Origin: Verrucomicrobiales bacterium | GTDB lineage: Bacteria; Verrucomicrobiota; Verrucomicrobiia; Limisphaerales; UBA9464 | Reading direction: 5' to 3' | Length of the DNA stretch: 32,789 nt | Assembly: GCA_005801385.1 (NCBI GenBank) | Contig: SYEM01000221.1 | Location: 1-32,789, forward strand | Shown here: positions 18,101-26,793 of the stretch, piece after piece | How the letters are laid out: each line of letters opens with the position of its first letter | Position numbering within the stretch: position 1 is the first letter of the stretch | Notes under the pieces: generated by a model | Told to the model about the DNA's origin: nothing | What the model saw: the letters and a program-made list of their open reading frames with translations, nothing else | Databases searched by the model: none | Made by a program: the position numbers and the translations under genes

Positions 18101-18262
18101 CTGCGTGCCCCACTTCTCTCCGGCCAGGTAGTTGGGCATGGCATCGGGGGCGTTGGTGTAGGAGAACGGCAGCGGGCCGGGTCTGGGCGAAAGCGTCTGG
18201 GGTGTTTCGGCGACGGCCTCCAGACCGAGGGAGATGGCGATGCAGAATGCGAGGGAGCGCAT
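15152..18262 (-). CDS. PVC-type heme-binding CxxCH protein: membrane-bound dehydrogenase-like propeller, HEAT-like region and C-terminal cytochrome c domain
   Basis: LPTGFKAALVAAEPDVAKPICLGWDTHGRLWIAETFDYPN; C-terminal GREVFTANCGVCHLFYGQGGKVGPDLSGIG...ILDPNRSVESNY. CGVCH encoded at 15525-15539. Start at MRSLAFCIAISLGLEAVAE (18262). Confidence 0.9.
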   Translation of the reverse strand: MRSLAFCIAISLGLEAVAETPQTLSPRPGPLPFSYTNAPDAMPNYLAGEKWGTQGEAITRMQLPLSPEESLRRLVLPTGFKAALVAAEPDVAKPICLGWDTHGRLWIAETFDYPNQLKPAGQGRDRIKVCEDTDGDGKADRFTVFADRLSIPTSLCFANDGLIVIESGHTLFLRDTNGDDVADERRILFSGWGMGDTHATASNLRQGPDNWIWGVVGYSGFDGEVGGRKIRFGMGVFRFRPDGSALEFIRSSNNNTWGLGISEEGILFGSTANNNASWYMAIPNRYYEAVSGWGPGRMETIADSQAFYPITEKVRQVDAHGRYTAGAGHALYTARSFPREFWNRIAFVAEPTGHLLGQFRLDPKGADFKAVNRGSFLASDDEWTSPIVAEVGPDGALWVIDWYNYIIQHNPTPIGFKNGKGNAYETPLRDQRHGRIYRVTATGGRPTRAPRLDPANPKSLVAALSGDNQLWRFHAQRLLVERNSTDVVPKLRSLVADTSADKAGLNPGAMHALWTLQGLGALGEPASRSAAIRALSHPAWGVRRAAVTVLPSDEETTRTLLQARQLDDPEAQVRLATLLALASTPTDLSAGRAIAQSLRNPSTAGDRWLREAAACAAVRHGEGFLNGLASASTPLPDAANEVVLIVARHESSRRTAALTAWLKAAGSSPATAKAVLEGLTQGWPEGVSPTLDASTEAALKDSMRTLGEEGQDRLLILANRWGRLDLFPEAVAVATQRLKATVEATGRADSDRTAAARAWVNLQDTPETLRTLVAQISPQSSPELATGLIRALGDSHQPSLGDTLLERWNTLTPGQKRTALTVLLRRVAWTNRILAGLESGELHANDLGWEQWQALRNHSDTAVVQRAASVQGRKAPVSADREEVLKRLLPAASKAGDSTRGREVFTANCGVCHLFYGQGGKVGPDLSGIGVRPKAELLGEILDPNRSVESNYVLWTVETKGGDTFSGRLDTESTTSIELYDLQGQKHVLPRSEIARLEASRQSIMPTGFEQLGEQPLADLLAFLAAGSSVPRGTRP

Positions 18263-18380
18263 GGGTATTGCGAGAGGTGTTCGGGCGACCTCCAGAACAT
18301 CCCCTCCGACGGCATCCCCAGCCAACGGAAAATCGTCATGATGGGAGTCGTCGGGCGCACCGGATGGGTGCGGTCGGCGA

Positions 18381-19490
18381 TCAGTGGGATGAGGTGATGG
18401 CCTCGACGATCCGTTGCGACGCCTGTCCGTCCCCATACGGATTGGTCCCTGAAGGACGCGGCCAACCGTGCCGGAGGATCTCGGTGCCGCGTTCCACCAC
18501 GCGGTCCCTGCCGTTGCCGACGAGTTCCACCCAGCCGGCGTCGACCCCCTCGGGTCGTTCGGTCGTCTGCCGCATGACCAGCACCGGCACCCCGAAGGTC
18601 GGAGCCTCCTCCTGGATTCCGCCCGAGTCGGTCAGGATCAGGGAGGCCCCCTTCATGACCTGCACCATCTCCAGATAGTCGAGAGGGTCCACCAGATGGA
18701 GGTTCGGGGAGTTCCCGAGGATCTCGAGGACCGGCGTCCTCACCTGGGGGTTGAGGTGCACGGGATAGATGAAGTGGATGTCGGAGAACCGACCGGCGAG
18801 GTCCCGTATGCCGGAGCACATGTCCCGGAAGGGTCCACCGAAGCTTTCCCGTCGATGCGCCGTGATGAGGACATGACGCGTCCCCGAGGGCAGCCGACCG
18901 AGGATGCCCCGGGAACGGTCGTAAGGCATGTCGGCCACGGACAAGAGCGCGTCGACCACGGTGTTCCCGGTCACCACGATCCGCTCGGCCGGGATGGATT
19001 CGCGGAGCAGGTTGTCGCGCGACCGTCCAGTCGGGGCGAAGTGCAGGGTCGACACCATGTCGGCAACCCGGCGGTTGAACTCCTCTGGGAACGGCTGCTC
19101 CAGGTTCCCGGTCCGGAGCCCGGCCTCGACGTGTCCGAACCGGACGCGACGAAAGAACGCGGCCATGGCCGCCGCCATCACGGTGCCGGTGTCTCCCTGG
19201 CCCAGTACCCAATCCACGTCTCCAGTGGCGAGGTGGTGGTCCAGTTCGACCAGCAGCGCGGCGACGAATCCGGAGAGGCTCTGGTTGGGCCGCATCAGGC
19301 GGAGGTCCACATCGGGGGTGATCCCGAACAGCCCGAGTGCCTGATCCAGCATCTCCCTGTGCTGACCTGTCGACATGACCGTGGTGTGGAACCGGTCGGG
19401 GTGGCGACGGAGTTCACGGATCACCGGGGCCATCTTGATGGCCTCCGGACGTGTCCCGACGATCACGGTGACGTTGCGTCGGCTGGACAT
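18381..19490 (-). CDS. wecB: UDP-N-acetylglucosamine 2-epimerase (non-hydrolysing)
   Basis: VIVGTRPEAIKMAPVIREL, VLGQGDTGTVMAAAMAAFF, HVEAGLRTGNLEQPFPEEFNRR, TDSGGIQEEAPTFGVPVLVMRQTTERPE. Confidence 0.94.
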   Translation of the reverse strand: MSSRRNVTVIVGTRPEAIKMAPVIRELRRHPDRFHTTVMSTGQHREMLDQALGLFGITPDVDLRLMRPNQSLSGFVAALLVELDHHLATGDVDWVLGQGDTGTVMAAAMAAFFRRVRFGHVEAGLRTGNLEQPFPEEFNRRVADMVSTLHFAPTGRSRDNLLRESIPAERIVVTGNTVVDALLSVADMPYDRSRGILGRLPSGTRHVLITAHRRESFGGPFRDMCSGIRDLAGRFSDIHFIYPVHLNPQVRTPVLEILGNSPNLHLVDPLDYLEMVQVMKGASLILTDSGGIQEEAPTFGVPVLVMRQTTERPEGVDAGWVELVGNGRDRVVERGTEILRHGWPRPSGTNPYGDGQASQRIVEAITSSH

Positions 19491-19538
19491 GGGGTCTTGG
19501 AGTCCTTCCTGACGACGTCGGTGTGGCCGCTTCGGGGA

Positions 19539-21176
19539 TCAGGCGCCGACCGGAAGGGCGTCTCCGAGGCTCTGGGGTTCCTCGGGCTCCTCCTCGGTGA
19601 CGGGCGACGCCTGCCTGGCCCTCTTGCGCATCTGGATCCGCCAGTCGCAGGCCATGAGCATCGAGGCGTGAAGGGCAAAGGTCTTGAGGGCGTATTCGCT
19701 GTCGCCATGGAGGAATACGAAGGAGCCCGCCTGGGCCGCCCAGAGTCCGGCGATCACGCAGGCGGTCCTGAGGAAGGGGTCCTCCGCCCCGCCCTCGCGG
19801 ATGTATCCCAGGACGCGGAACATGAGGACCGTCCCACCACCGAGGACGATGAAGAAGAAGAAGAGCCCGGGCACGCCGGTGTTCACCAGGAGTCCGATCG
19901 TTCCGTTGAAGAACGTGCCGTTGTCGACGAAGTAGTACGCCATGTCGTACCGGTAGAAATACAGCGAGGTCTCGGGATTCTTGCCGAACCCGCGGCCCAG
20001 CCACCGGTAGTTCTTGGAGGCCTCCCATCCGACCTTCCGGAGCTGGCTTCGTCCATCCATCGTGGCCTCTCCATCGGTCCGGGCGAGGCGGTCCACCTCC
20101 ATGCCCGGGATGGGGGACAGGGCCCTCTGGGCGGCGAGGGGCAATTCCTGGACGTACGTCTTCAGGAAGAGGTAGGCGGAGGCCGAGATGAAGGCGAAGA
20201 TCAGCATCCGCTGGATGCTGAAGAACCGCTGGGCCCAGAGGCAGACGAAGAGACAGATGAGCACGAGGAGGATGAGTGCCCGGTGTCCGCCCAGCAGGCC
20301 GAGCGAGAAGAACCCGGCGGTCACGGGAAACAGCCAGATCGCCGAACGGTTCGCGTAGTCCCGCATCGGCCGCCAGACCCAGAGGATCGAGAGGAGACCG
20401 AGCGACAGCAGGAAGAGGGACTGGAATCTCCGGAGACCGAACTGCATGTCCTGCATCTCGAAATTCACGCCGTCGCCCGGCAGCTCGAGGAACAGGAGGA
20501 GGTAGTAGAGGCCGCCCCGCGAGTAGCTGAAGGCGAGGTCCGACAGCACGAACGTGACCGACAGGGCGCTCTGGATGATGAACAGCCGCACCAGCCATCG
20601 CTCGCTCGGTGGCCTGAGCAGGAAGAGGAACGGGAAGATCGCGCAGGCGATCTGCTGGACGTAGAGGCGTCCCCCCATCTGGCCGGAATTGGAGCCGACA
20701 CCAAGCACCTTCATGCCGATGCCGCGGTAGTAGATCAGCACGAGCAGGACAGCGACATAGCCGAGGACACCCAGGAAGAGTGCGCGGTTGCGTGCCAGTC
20801 GTTCCCGCACACCCGGCTCGGCCTGCCGCAGGGCGACGGCCACGATGAAACCGCTCCATCCCAGGGAGGCGGCCAGCTCCCAGAAGAGCGGGCGGCCCGG
20901 GACACCCGGGAGGATCAGGGCCGAGTTGAAGGTCGCCACGCTGAGCACCAACGCCAGGGTGGAGTGGTAGGGTAGGGTGAACAGCCAGGTCAGACCGAAC
21001 ATGAACACCACGAGCATCAGGGGGGCTCCCGCGAGGAGGAGTCCCACCATGACGGCGCCCATCATGCACATGCCCAGGAGGACGATCTTGCCGATGTGGA
21101 ACTGGATTTCAGGGCCGCTCACTGGAACCCAGTAATGCCCGGAGCGGTTGGGTCGATCAATCCCCAACTTCCGCAT
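19539..21176 (-). CDS. O-antigen polymerase/ligase-like multi-pass membrane protein
   Basis: From MRKLGIDRPNRSGHYW (21176): more than 10 hydrophobic segments, FSYSRGGLYYLLL, GGHRALILLVLICLF, YRWLGRGFGKNPETS..DNGTFFNGTIGLLVNTGVPGL. The longer ORF to 22517 is a shadow frame over the flippase. Confidence 0.75.
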   Translation of the reverse strand: MRKLGIDRPNRSGHYWVPVSGPEIQFHIGKIVLLGMCMMGAVMVGLLLAGAPLMLVVFMFGLTWLFTLPYHSTLALVLSVATFNSALILPGVPGRPLFWELAASLGWSGFIVAVALRQAEPGVRERLARNRALFLGVLGYVAVLLVLIYYRGIGMKVLGVGSNSGQMGGRLYVQQIACAIFPFLFLLRPPSERWLVRLFIIQSALSVTFVLSDLAFSYSRGGLYYLLLFLELPGDGVNFEMQDMQFGLRRFQSLFLLSLGLLSILWVWRPMRDYANRSAIWLFPVTAGFFSLGLLGGHRALILLVLICLFVCLWAQRFFSIQRMLIFAFISASAYLFLKTYVQELPLAAQRALSPIPGMEVDRLARTDGEATMDGRSQLRKVGWEASKNYRWLGRGFGKNPETSLYFYRYDMAYYFVDNGTFFNGTIGLLVNTGVPGLFFFFIVLGGGTVLMFRVLGYIREGGAEDPFLRTACVIAGLWAAQAGSFVFLHGDSEYALKTFALHASMLMACDWRIQMRKRARQASPVTEEEPEEPQSLGDALPVGA

Positions 21177-21262
21177 CGCCTTGGCCCGTGCTGGAGGGCG
21201 TCCCCCGGGGGGAAGCGGTGCGCCTGTCGGCCGCCGACGGATCCTCCGGCCGTGATGGTGTG

Positions 21263-22648
21263 CTAGGGATCCTGCCGGGAAGTCCCCCGCCTCTGGCCCG
21301 TGAGGAACAGCCCGCCAAGCATCGCCAGGTAGAGGGCGAACGAGGCGAGGTTGGCCAGGGCCAGCCCGAGCGCCCCGGCCGAGGGGATCCACCGGTGGGC
21401 GAGCGCGACGAGTGCGGAGGCCCAGACCAGGTTGACGGCCATGCCGGTCCACATCCGCCCCTCGCCTACGATGGCCTGTCCGAGCATGTTGGCGGACGAC
21501 GCCAGCACTGCGGAGCCGGCCAGCAGGGCCAGAACGACGGGGCCACCGGTGAATTCGGGTCCATAGCCCCTGAAGATGACGCCGGAGAGGAGCACGATGG
21601 GAACGGCGATGCCTGTCGAGGACAGGAGGCCGATCAGGAACTTGAACCGGACCGCCTGGAGGTAGGCGGTCCCACCCCGGCCGACCCACAGCTGAGTGAG
21701 CACGGGCAGTCCCGCCGAGGCGATCAGGTTGGGGACGTAAAGGATCGCGTTGCGCCACTGGTTGGCGGCCGTGAAGAGGCCCATCTGATCGGCTCCGTTC
21801 GGACTCCGCACCAGGAGCACCGTGCCCACCCAATGGGCCAGCATGACAATCCCACCCACGAGGACCGCCGGCAGGGCAAACCGCCAGATCGGGCCCCATT
21901 CCCGCAGGCATCCGAGGGTGTCGGCCCCGGTCCCGCGGCGCCGGATCTCGGACCGGAGCAGGATCAAGGAACCCAAGACACCGACCAGGGACCCCGACAC
22001 CGCCCCGCAGATGCAGCCGGCAATGTGTCCCCAATGCGCCCCGGCCACCATGCCCAGGGCCTGGGTGATGCCGGTCAATGCACTGGATTTGGCGACGCTG
22101 GGAAACGCCTCGAGTCCTGCCAGGACCCCTTGGATGGTCTCCTGGAGCGCCCCGAGGACCAGGATCGGCACCGCCAGCCGGAGGAAGGGGGCGAATTCCG
22201 CCGTGCCCAGGAGTCTCGCGGACAGGGGTGTCGACCAGATCAGAATGGCTCCAGCCACCCCTGTGGACAGCAGGGCTGTCACGATGGTCACAAGGACCGC
22301 AATCCGTCCCGCCCGGTGGGGATCCGAGGCCCTGCACATCGAAATGAAGCGGGTCGCGGTCGTTCCCAGGCCGAAGCTGGCGAAGACGGACAGGGTGGTG
22401 CAGGTGGTCAGCACGACCCCGAGTTGACCCAGACCCTCCCGTCCCAGGGATCGGGCGATCCAGAAGGAGGCCAAGAGGGTGCCGAGGCGCGAGATCCCGC
22501 CGCCCAGGACATTCCATGAGGCGGCCCGGGTCAGTCGCCCGCGTCCGGAGTCGGATCGGAGGCCCTTGAGGAACCTTGCGTAGGGTGAGGCAGGGGCCCC
22601 GGCCGCGCTGGCCGTTGTGGCGGACTCCTCATGCTCCCGACCCGTCAT
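21263..22648 (-). CDS. Polysaccharide flippase (Wzx/MATE-like oligosaccharide exporter)
   Basis: TRAASWNVLGGGISRLGTLLASFWIARSLGREGLGQLGVVLTTCTTLSVFASFGLGTTATRFIS and about 12 hydrophobic segments. Confidence 0.85.
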   Translation of the reverse strand: MTGREHEESATTASAAGAPASPYARFLKGLRSDSGRGRLTRAASWNVLGGGISRLGTLLASFWIARSLGREGLGQLGVVLTTCTTLSVFASFGLGTTATRFISMCRASDPHRAGRIAVLVTIVTALLSTGVAGAILIWSTPLSARLLGTAEFAPFLRLAVPILVLGALQETIQGVLAGLEAFPSVAKSSALTGITQALGMVAGAHWGHIAGCICGAVSGSLVGVLGSLILLRSEIRRRGTGADTLGCLREWGPIWRFALPAVLVGGIVMLAHWVGTVLLVRSPNGADQMGLFTAANQWRNAILYVPNLIASAGLPVLTQLWVGRGGTAYLQAVRFKFLIGLLSSTGIAVPIVLLSGVIFRGYGPEFTGGPVVLALLAGSAVLASSANMLGQAIVGEGRMWTGMAVNLVWASALVALAHRWIPSAGALGLALANLASFALYLAMLGGLFLTGQRRGTSRQDP

Positions 22649-22774
22649 CCTGATCCCGAGCCTGCGTCCGCGAGGCTGGGGACACGAGGCGAAAACGTGC
22701 CAAGGCTTGGGCCGAACCCACTGTGGGGCCAGGCACGAGCAGACCTCCTGCCGCGATCCCTGGTTCGCATCCCT

Positions 22775-23635
22775 CTAGGCACGGACCAATACGGCGAGGG
22801 CGCAGTAGTCGAATGGGCCCAGGGTCAGCTGCCGGATGTCCAAGCCCTGTCCGCGGAGTTCCTTGAGGTATCGGTTCACCCCGTAGCCGTCGTCCGTCCA
22901 GGTGGCGTCGTGCCACACCAGGAGTCCGCCCCGGACGAGCACGGAGAGAGCCTTCTCGGTGTCGTTCTTCACGCAGGCGTAGGAATGGCCGGCATCGATG
23001 AAACAGAAGTCGACACTGCCGAGCCCGGAGGGGTCGAAGGATCGCGAGTCGGTCTCGACGAGCCGGACCCGTGGATCCTCGGGCAGGAACCGCCGGACCT
23101 TGTCCCCCTGGAGCTCGGGGTCGGTGGACCCCTCCACCGTCAGACCCGAGGGCAGGTCCACGGTGGTGATGCGGGCGTCCTTCGGGGAATTGGCCCACAG
23201 ATGCCAGGTGGAGCAGCCCTGACACGTCCCGAATTCGAGGAGGTTCCTCGGCTGGTGCGCGGCCACCAGGGAGGACAATCCGGCCATCTCGCCGATCGAG
23301 CCCGCCCCGAAACCATGCAGCTCGCCGTGCAGGACCACATTCGCAGCGGCTGCACCCGGAGTCCCACGTCCAAGTCGGGCCCGCATCTCCCTCAGCGTGA
23401 TGGTGGGCAGGCCGCTGAAGTGGACCGATGCGACCAGATTGCACAGATGCAGCGCGGACCTGGAGCCGCGCGCTGTCATGAGCCGGGTCAGCATGCGGAC
23501 CGACCTCACCCGTTCATCGGAATACCAATTCATCGAGATCCTTGGCGGGCGTTCGGAGCGCATCCAGTGGGTGTGCTCCACGACCGGCGTCCCTGAGTTC
23601 AAAACAACGAGGGACGGACCGCAAACCCGATTCAC
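22775..23635 (-). CDS. Class I SAM-dependent methyltransferase (Methyltransf_24-like)
   Basis: LLEFGTCQGCSTWHLWA, TTVDLPSG, GSVDFCFIDAGHSYACVKNDTEKALSVLVRGGLLVWHDA. The true start may be 23533 (MNWYSDERVRSVRML). Confidence 0.78.
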   Translation of the reverse strand: MNRVCGPSLVVLNSGTPVVEHTHWMRSERPPRISMNWYSDERVRSVRMLTRLMTARGSRSALHLCNLVASVHFSGLPTITLREMRARLGRGTPGAAAANVVLHGELHGFGAGSIGEMAGLSSLVAAHQPRNLLEFGTCQGCSTWHLWANSPKDARITTVDLPSGLTVEGSTDPELQGDKVRRFLPEDPRVRLVETDSRSFDPSGLGSVDFCFIDAGHSYACVKNDTEKALSVLVRGGLLVWHDATWTDDGYGVNRYLKELRGQGLDIRQLTLGPFDYCALAVLVRA

Positions 23636-23712
23636 GGGCGATTCGCGGGCAAGGGGGGTTGATCCCTACCGCGGCGAGCGGATTCCGATGGGTCCCGGGA
23701 TGGGGCTCCGGT

Positions 23713-24711
23713 TCATCCCGCGGATGGCCTGCGTCCGCGTCCCTCGTGTCCGTTCAGGCCGTAGCCGAACTCGACGTCCACCAGTCCGGCCTCGCGGAAC
23801 CACCCCTGGAGTGTTTCCAGGGTCTGCGGCTGGTCGTAGGCCGGGGCCAGCATGTCGTAGGTGTCCAGGACCGCCCAGTCCCGGAGGAGGCGTTCATCGA
23901 GGGGGAAGAGTCCCCGATAGTCGGCCACCAGCAGCTTCCAGTTCAGGTTCCGCCCCTTTGGCAGGAGATTGATCCAGCGGCAGATCGGCCACATGAACCG
24001 GATGTAGGCATCGACCCGATCGTAGAGGGCCTTCGGATCCATCCTTCGGGTGAAGGGCCTGGCCCAGTACTTGGTGATCGTCCATTGCTTCCACCAGGGA
24101 AACCGTTTGTAGACGTCGACCGCGAGATGACCGCCGGGCTTCAGGTATCTCGGCAGCTCGAGGAAGGTCTTCCGGACATCAGGAGTGTGCTGGAGCACGC
24201 CGAGACAGAACACCCGGTCGAGGCTCCCCTCGGCGAACGGCATCGCATAGGCGTCCCCTTGGACAATCAGGACATTCTCCCGGTGTCCATTCGAGGCCTT
24301 GTTGGCGTCGACCGCCGAGCTGTAGTCGAGTGACAGGACCATGGCGCCTGTACCGGCGGCCTGCTCGGTGAACCGACCCGCTCCGCAGCCCACCTCGAGG
24401 ATCGTCTCGCCGGTCATGCGCCGTGGCCAGCCCGTGGCGCGGAAGAAGCGCTCCTCGGTCAGCGGGAGCCCCGTGTGGCTGTCCAGCTGTGTCGCCGCGT
24501 GGCGGTTCCACTGGAGGCCAAACCCGGTGGCGTAGTTGTCGACCGGCACGAAGCGGGGGATGCCCGCCCGGACGGGATAGCCGGAGCGGCACCCGCCGCA
24601 GACGAGTCGACCTTCGACGACCGGGTCCGGCACGGGTGCGGACGTGGAATCCCAGTCGAGGGGAAGTCGACACTTGGGACACACCAGGTGGCGGACGTGG
24701 TCGCGTTTCAT
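23713..24711 (-). CDS. SAM-dependent methyltransferase with N-terminal Trm112-like zinc ribbon
   Basis: N-terminal HLVCPKCRLPLDW...LVCGGCRSGYPVRAGIPRFV; ETILEVGCGAGRFTEQAAGTGAMVLSLDYS; LDRVFCLGVLQHTPDV. Confidence 0.88.
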   Translation of the reverse strand: MKRDHVRHLVCPKCRLPLDWDSTSAPVPDPVVEGRLVCGGCRSGYPVRAGIPRFVPVDNYATGFGLQWNRHAATQLDSHTGLPLTEERFFRATGWPRRMTGETILEVGCGAGRFTEQAAGTGAMVLSLDYSSAVDANKASNGHRENVLIVQGDAYAMPFAEGSLDRVFCLGVLQHTPDVRKTFLELPRYLKPGGHLAVDVYKRFPWWKQWTITKYWARPFTRRMDPKALYDRVDAYIRFMWPICRWINLLPKGRNLNWKLLVADYRGLFPLDERLLRDWAVLDTYDMLAPAYDQPQTLETLQGWFREAGLVDVEFGYGLNGHEGRGRRPSAG

Positions 24712-24766
24712 GACGAGGCGTTCAGGGACCTTTGGGCGGCTCCGGGACCGGGTTCAGCACCGGGGA

Positions 24767-25597
24767 TCAGACCGACGGAGGATGGGCCGGATCGCGAGGC
24801 CAACGCGACTCGTAATAGCTGCCGATGTAGTGCCAGAACGAGGCGATGAAACAGGGGTAGGGCATCTTCCCGAGGAGCGCGTGGAGGAGAAGCTTTGCGG
24901 AGTGACTGCAGACCACGGACACCCGGGGTTGGGGCAGCACGATCAGTTTTCGACCTGCCCGGAAATCGATTCTTCCCTTGTTGAAGAAGTAGGCCGCCCC
25001 GCGCTGCGATCGGTAGTAGACGGTGGCGGCATGGACGATGGCGAGGGACCAGCCCGACCGGATCGCCCAGACGTACCACTCATAGTCCTCGGAGGCCTCG
25101 GCCAGTTCGTCGAACCGGCGGGTCGACCAGACAGTCCTCCGGTAGATGCAGTTGGGGTTGCCTGCGCCGATGCCGAACCCACCGGCGAACTCCTCCCCAT
25201 GGAAATGGGTGACCCCCGCGCCCATGGCGGCATCGAGGTCCGAATAGAGCATCGGCCCCGCCGCCGCCACTAGATCTTCCGGGAACCTGGAGATAGCCCG
25301 TCGGTAGACGCCCACGAGGTCGTCGGGCCCCGGGATGCAGTGGGAGCTCAGGGAGAGGACCCAGTCATTCCGCGCAACGGAGAACCCCAGGTTCAGGGAC
25401 CTTCCGTAGGTGAACTCCCGGCTGGCCATGTGGATCACCCGGGCCCCGGCCTGCTCCGCGATCCGGACGGTGTCATCGGTGGATCCGGAATCGACGACGA
25501 TCAACTCGTCCCCGTCACGCCTGCGGAGCCTAGAAAGCACCAGCGGCAGCGTCGCTGATGAGTTCTTCGTCCGGATCACAATCGAGATCCCGTTCAT
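24767..25597 (-). CDS. Glycosyltransferase family 2
   Basis: MNGISIVIRTKNSSATLPLVLSRL...DELIVVDSGSTDDTVRIAEQAGARVIHM; SLSSHCIPGPDDLV. Start at 25597; the upstream extension looks non-coding. Confidence 0.9.
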   Translation of the reverse strand: MNGISIVIRTKNSSATLPLVLSRLRRRDGDELIVVDSGSTDDTVRIAEQAGARVIHMASREFTYGRSLNLGFSVARNDWVLSLSSHCIPGPDDLVGVYRRAISRFPEDLVAAAGPMLYSDLDAAMGAGVTHFHGEEFAGGFGIGAGNPNCIYRRTVWSTRRFDELAEASEDYEWYVWAIRSGWSLAIVHAATVYYRSQRGAAYFFNKGRIDFRAGRKLIVLPQPRVSVVCSHSAKLLLHALLGKMPYPCFIASFWHYIGSYYESRWPRDPAHPPSV

Positions 25598-25901
25598 GGC
25601 TGCATTCGGAGGGACAAGGGCATCGGTTCTCGGGAATCGAGTGTGGTTGGCATCGACCGTCGGTGTCCAGACCTCGGGGCATCCCGAACCAAGGGCCCAC
25701 CACGGGGGGCGGATCCCGGACCGTGGACGCAGGACGAGGCGTCGACAGACGAGGTGTTCCGGGCGGTCTCGGTTTCGACGGGGCCGGTGCCTGATGACGG
25801 TGCGCCTAGCCACGCGGAATCGGATTGGGAAACGGGTTGGGGCTTGCCTCGGTGCATCGCGGAGGCCAGCGTCGATCCGCCCTGCGGAACCCCGAGCCGA
25901 G

Positions 25902-26786
25902 ATGCCCTTGAACCCATCAGAAGAGACACGGATCGGCTATGTGGACGGTCACCCGTTCGATCGATGTGGTCTGGCCGCGATCTCCGATCTGGATCATCCG
26001 GAATGGCGCGAGATCTTCCCGGGACTCGAAAGGGTCCAGGACGAGTTCCTGGGCCATGAGGCGGCCTTCCGAAGTCCCGAATATGCGTGGCCGAGGGATC
26101 CGCTGCACAACTGGAGCCGGTGTTGGGAATACCCGTACGTGTACCGACAGCTGGCCCGTGCCCGCTCCGAAGCGGCCTCGAACGCCTGTCTGAAGGCCGC
26201 GGATCTCGGCAGCGGCGTCACCTTCTTCCCGTTTGCCGCGGCACGTCTCGGCTATGAGGTGGTCTGCGTCGACACCGACCCGATCTGCCGCAAGGACCTC
26301 TCGAGGGCCATACCCCTCGTCGGAGCGGGTCGAGGCCGCGTGGAGGTCCGCCTCATCGAGGGGGCCCGGCTCCCCATTGCCGATGGTGAACTCGACCTGG
26401 TCTTCTGCGTCAGCGTTCTGGAGCACATCCCGGATCTGGCCGGAACCGTCCGGGAGATCGTCCGGGTGCTTCGTCCGGGTGGACTCCTGGTGCTGACCCT
26501 GGATCTGGATCTTCGGGGGGACCAGGAGATCGGGGTCGTGCCCTACAAGCGGCTGCTCCGGGAGCTGGAGCGGCAGTTCACGCTTCGGCATCCCGAGGTC
26601 TGCACCCACCCGGCCGACATCCTGAAGACCCAGGATGGACCCTATCCATGGCCGGTGCGGACGGGCCTGGAGAAGCATCGTTTCCTGCTGAAACAGAATC
26701 TCATCAAGCCGTTGTTTGGACGGAAGCCCAAACCTCTGGTCCCCTTCCATCTCGCGGTGAAGGGATTCACCCTCGTCCGCCGGTAG
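25902..26786 (+). CDS. Class I SAM-dependent methyltransferase
   Basis: AADLGSGVTFFPFAAARLGYEVVCVDTDP; LDLVFCVSVLEHIPDLAGTVREIVRVLRPGGLLVLTLD. Start at 25902 (MPLNPSEETRIGY). Confidence 0.85.
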   Translation: MPLNPSEETRIGYVDGHPFDRCGLAAISDLDHPEWREIFPGLERVQDEFLGHEAAFRSPEYAWPRDPLHNWSRCWEYPYVYRQLARARSEAASNACLKAADLGSGVTFFPFAAARLGYEVVCVDTDPICRKDLSRAIPLVGAGRGRVEVRLIEGARLPIADGELDLVFCVSVLEHIPDLAGTVREIVRVLRPGGLLVLTLDLDLRGDQEIGVVPYKRLLRELERQFTLRHPEVCTHPADILKTQDGPYPWPVRTGLEKHRFLLKQNLIKPLFGRKPKPLVPFHLAVKGFTLVRR

Positions 26787-26793
26787 GTGCTGT

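Noticed and set aside
17911-19212. 433-aa minus-strand ORF bridging wecB and the PVC cytochrome gene
   Set aside because: Out-of-frame overlap with two well-supported genes; Arg/Pro-rich translation.
18468-20975. 835-aa plus-strand ORF rich in Glu/His/Gly opposite wecB and the polymerase gene
   Set aside because: Antisense shadow of GC-rich coding sequence; low-complexity composition, no recognisable domain, while the minus strand carries clear WecB and membrane-protein motifs.
21177-22517. N-terminal extension of the 992-aa minus-strand ORF (19539-22517)
   Set aside because: Overlaps the flippase in another frame; arginine/glycine/proline-rich with no domain. The real protein begins at about 21176.
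21188-22519. 443-aa plus-strand ORF opposite the flippase
   Set aside because: Shadow ORF; composition biased to G/Q/E/P and no family motif.
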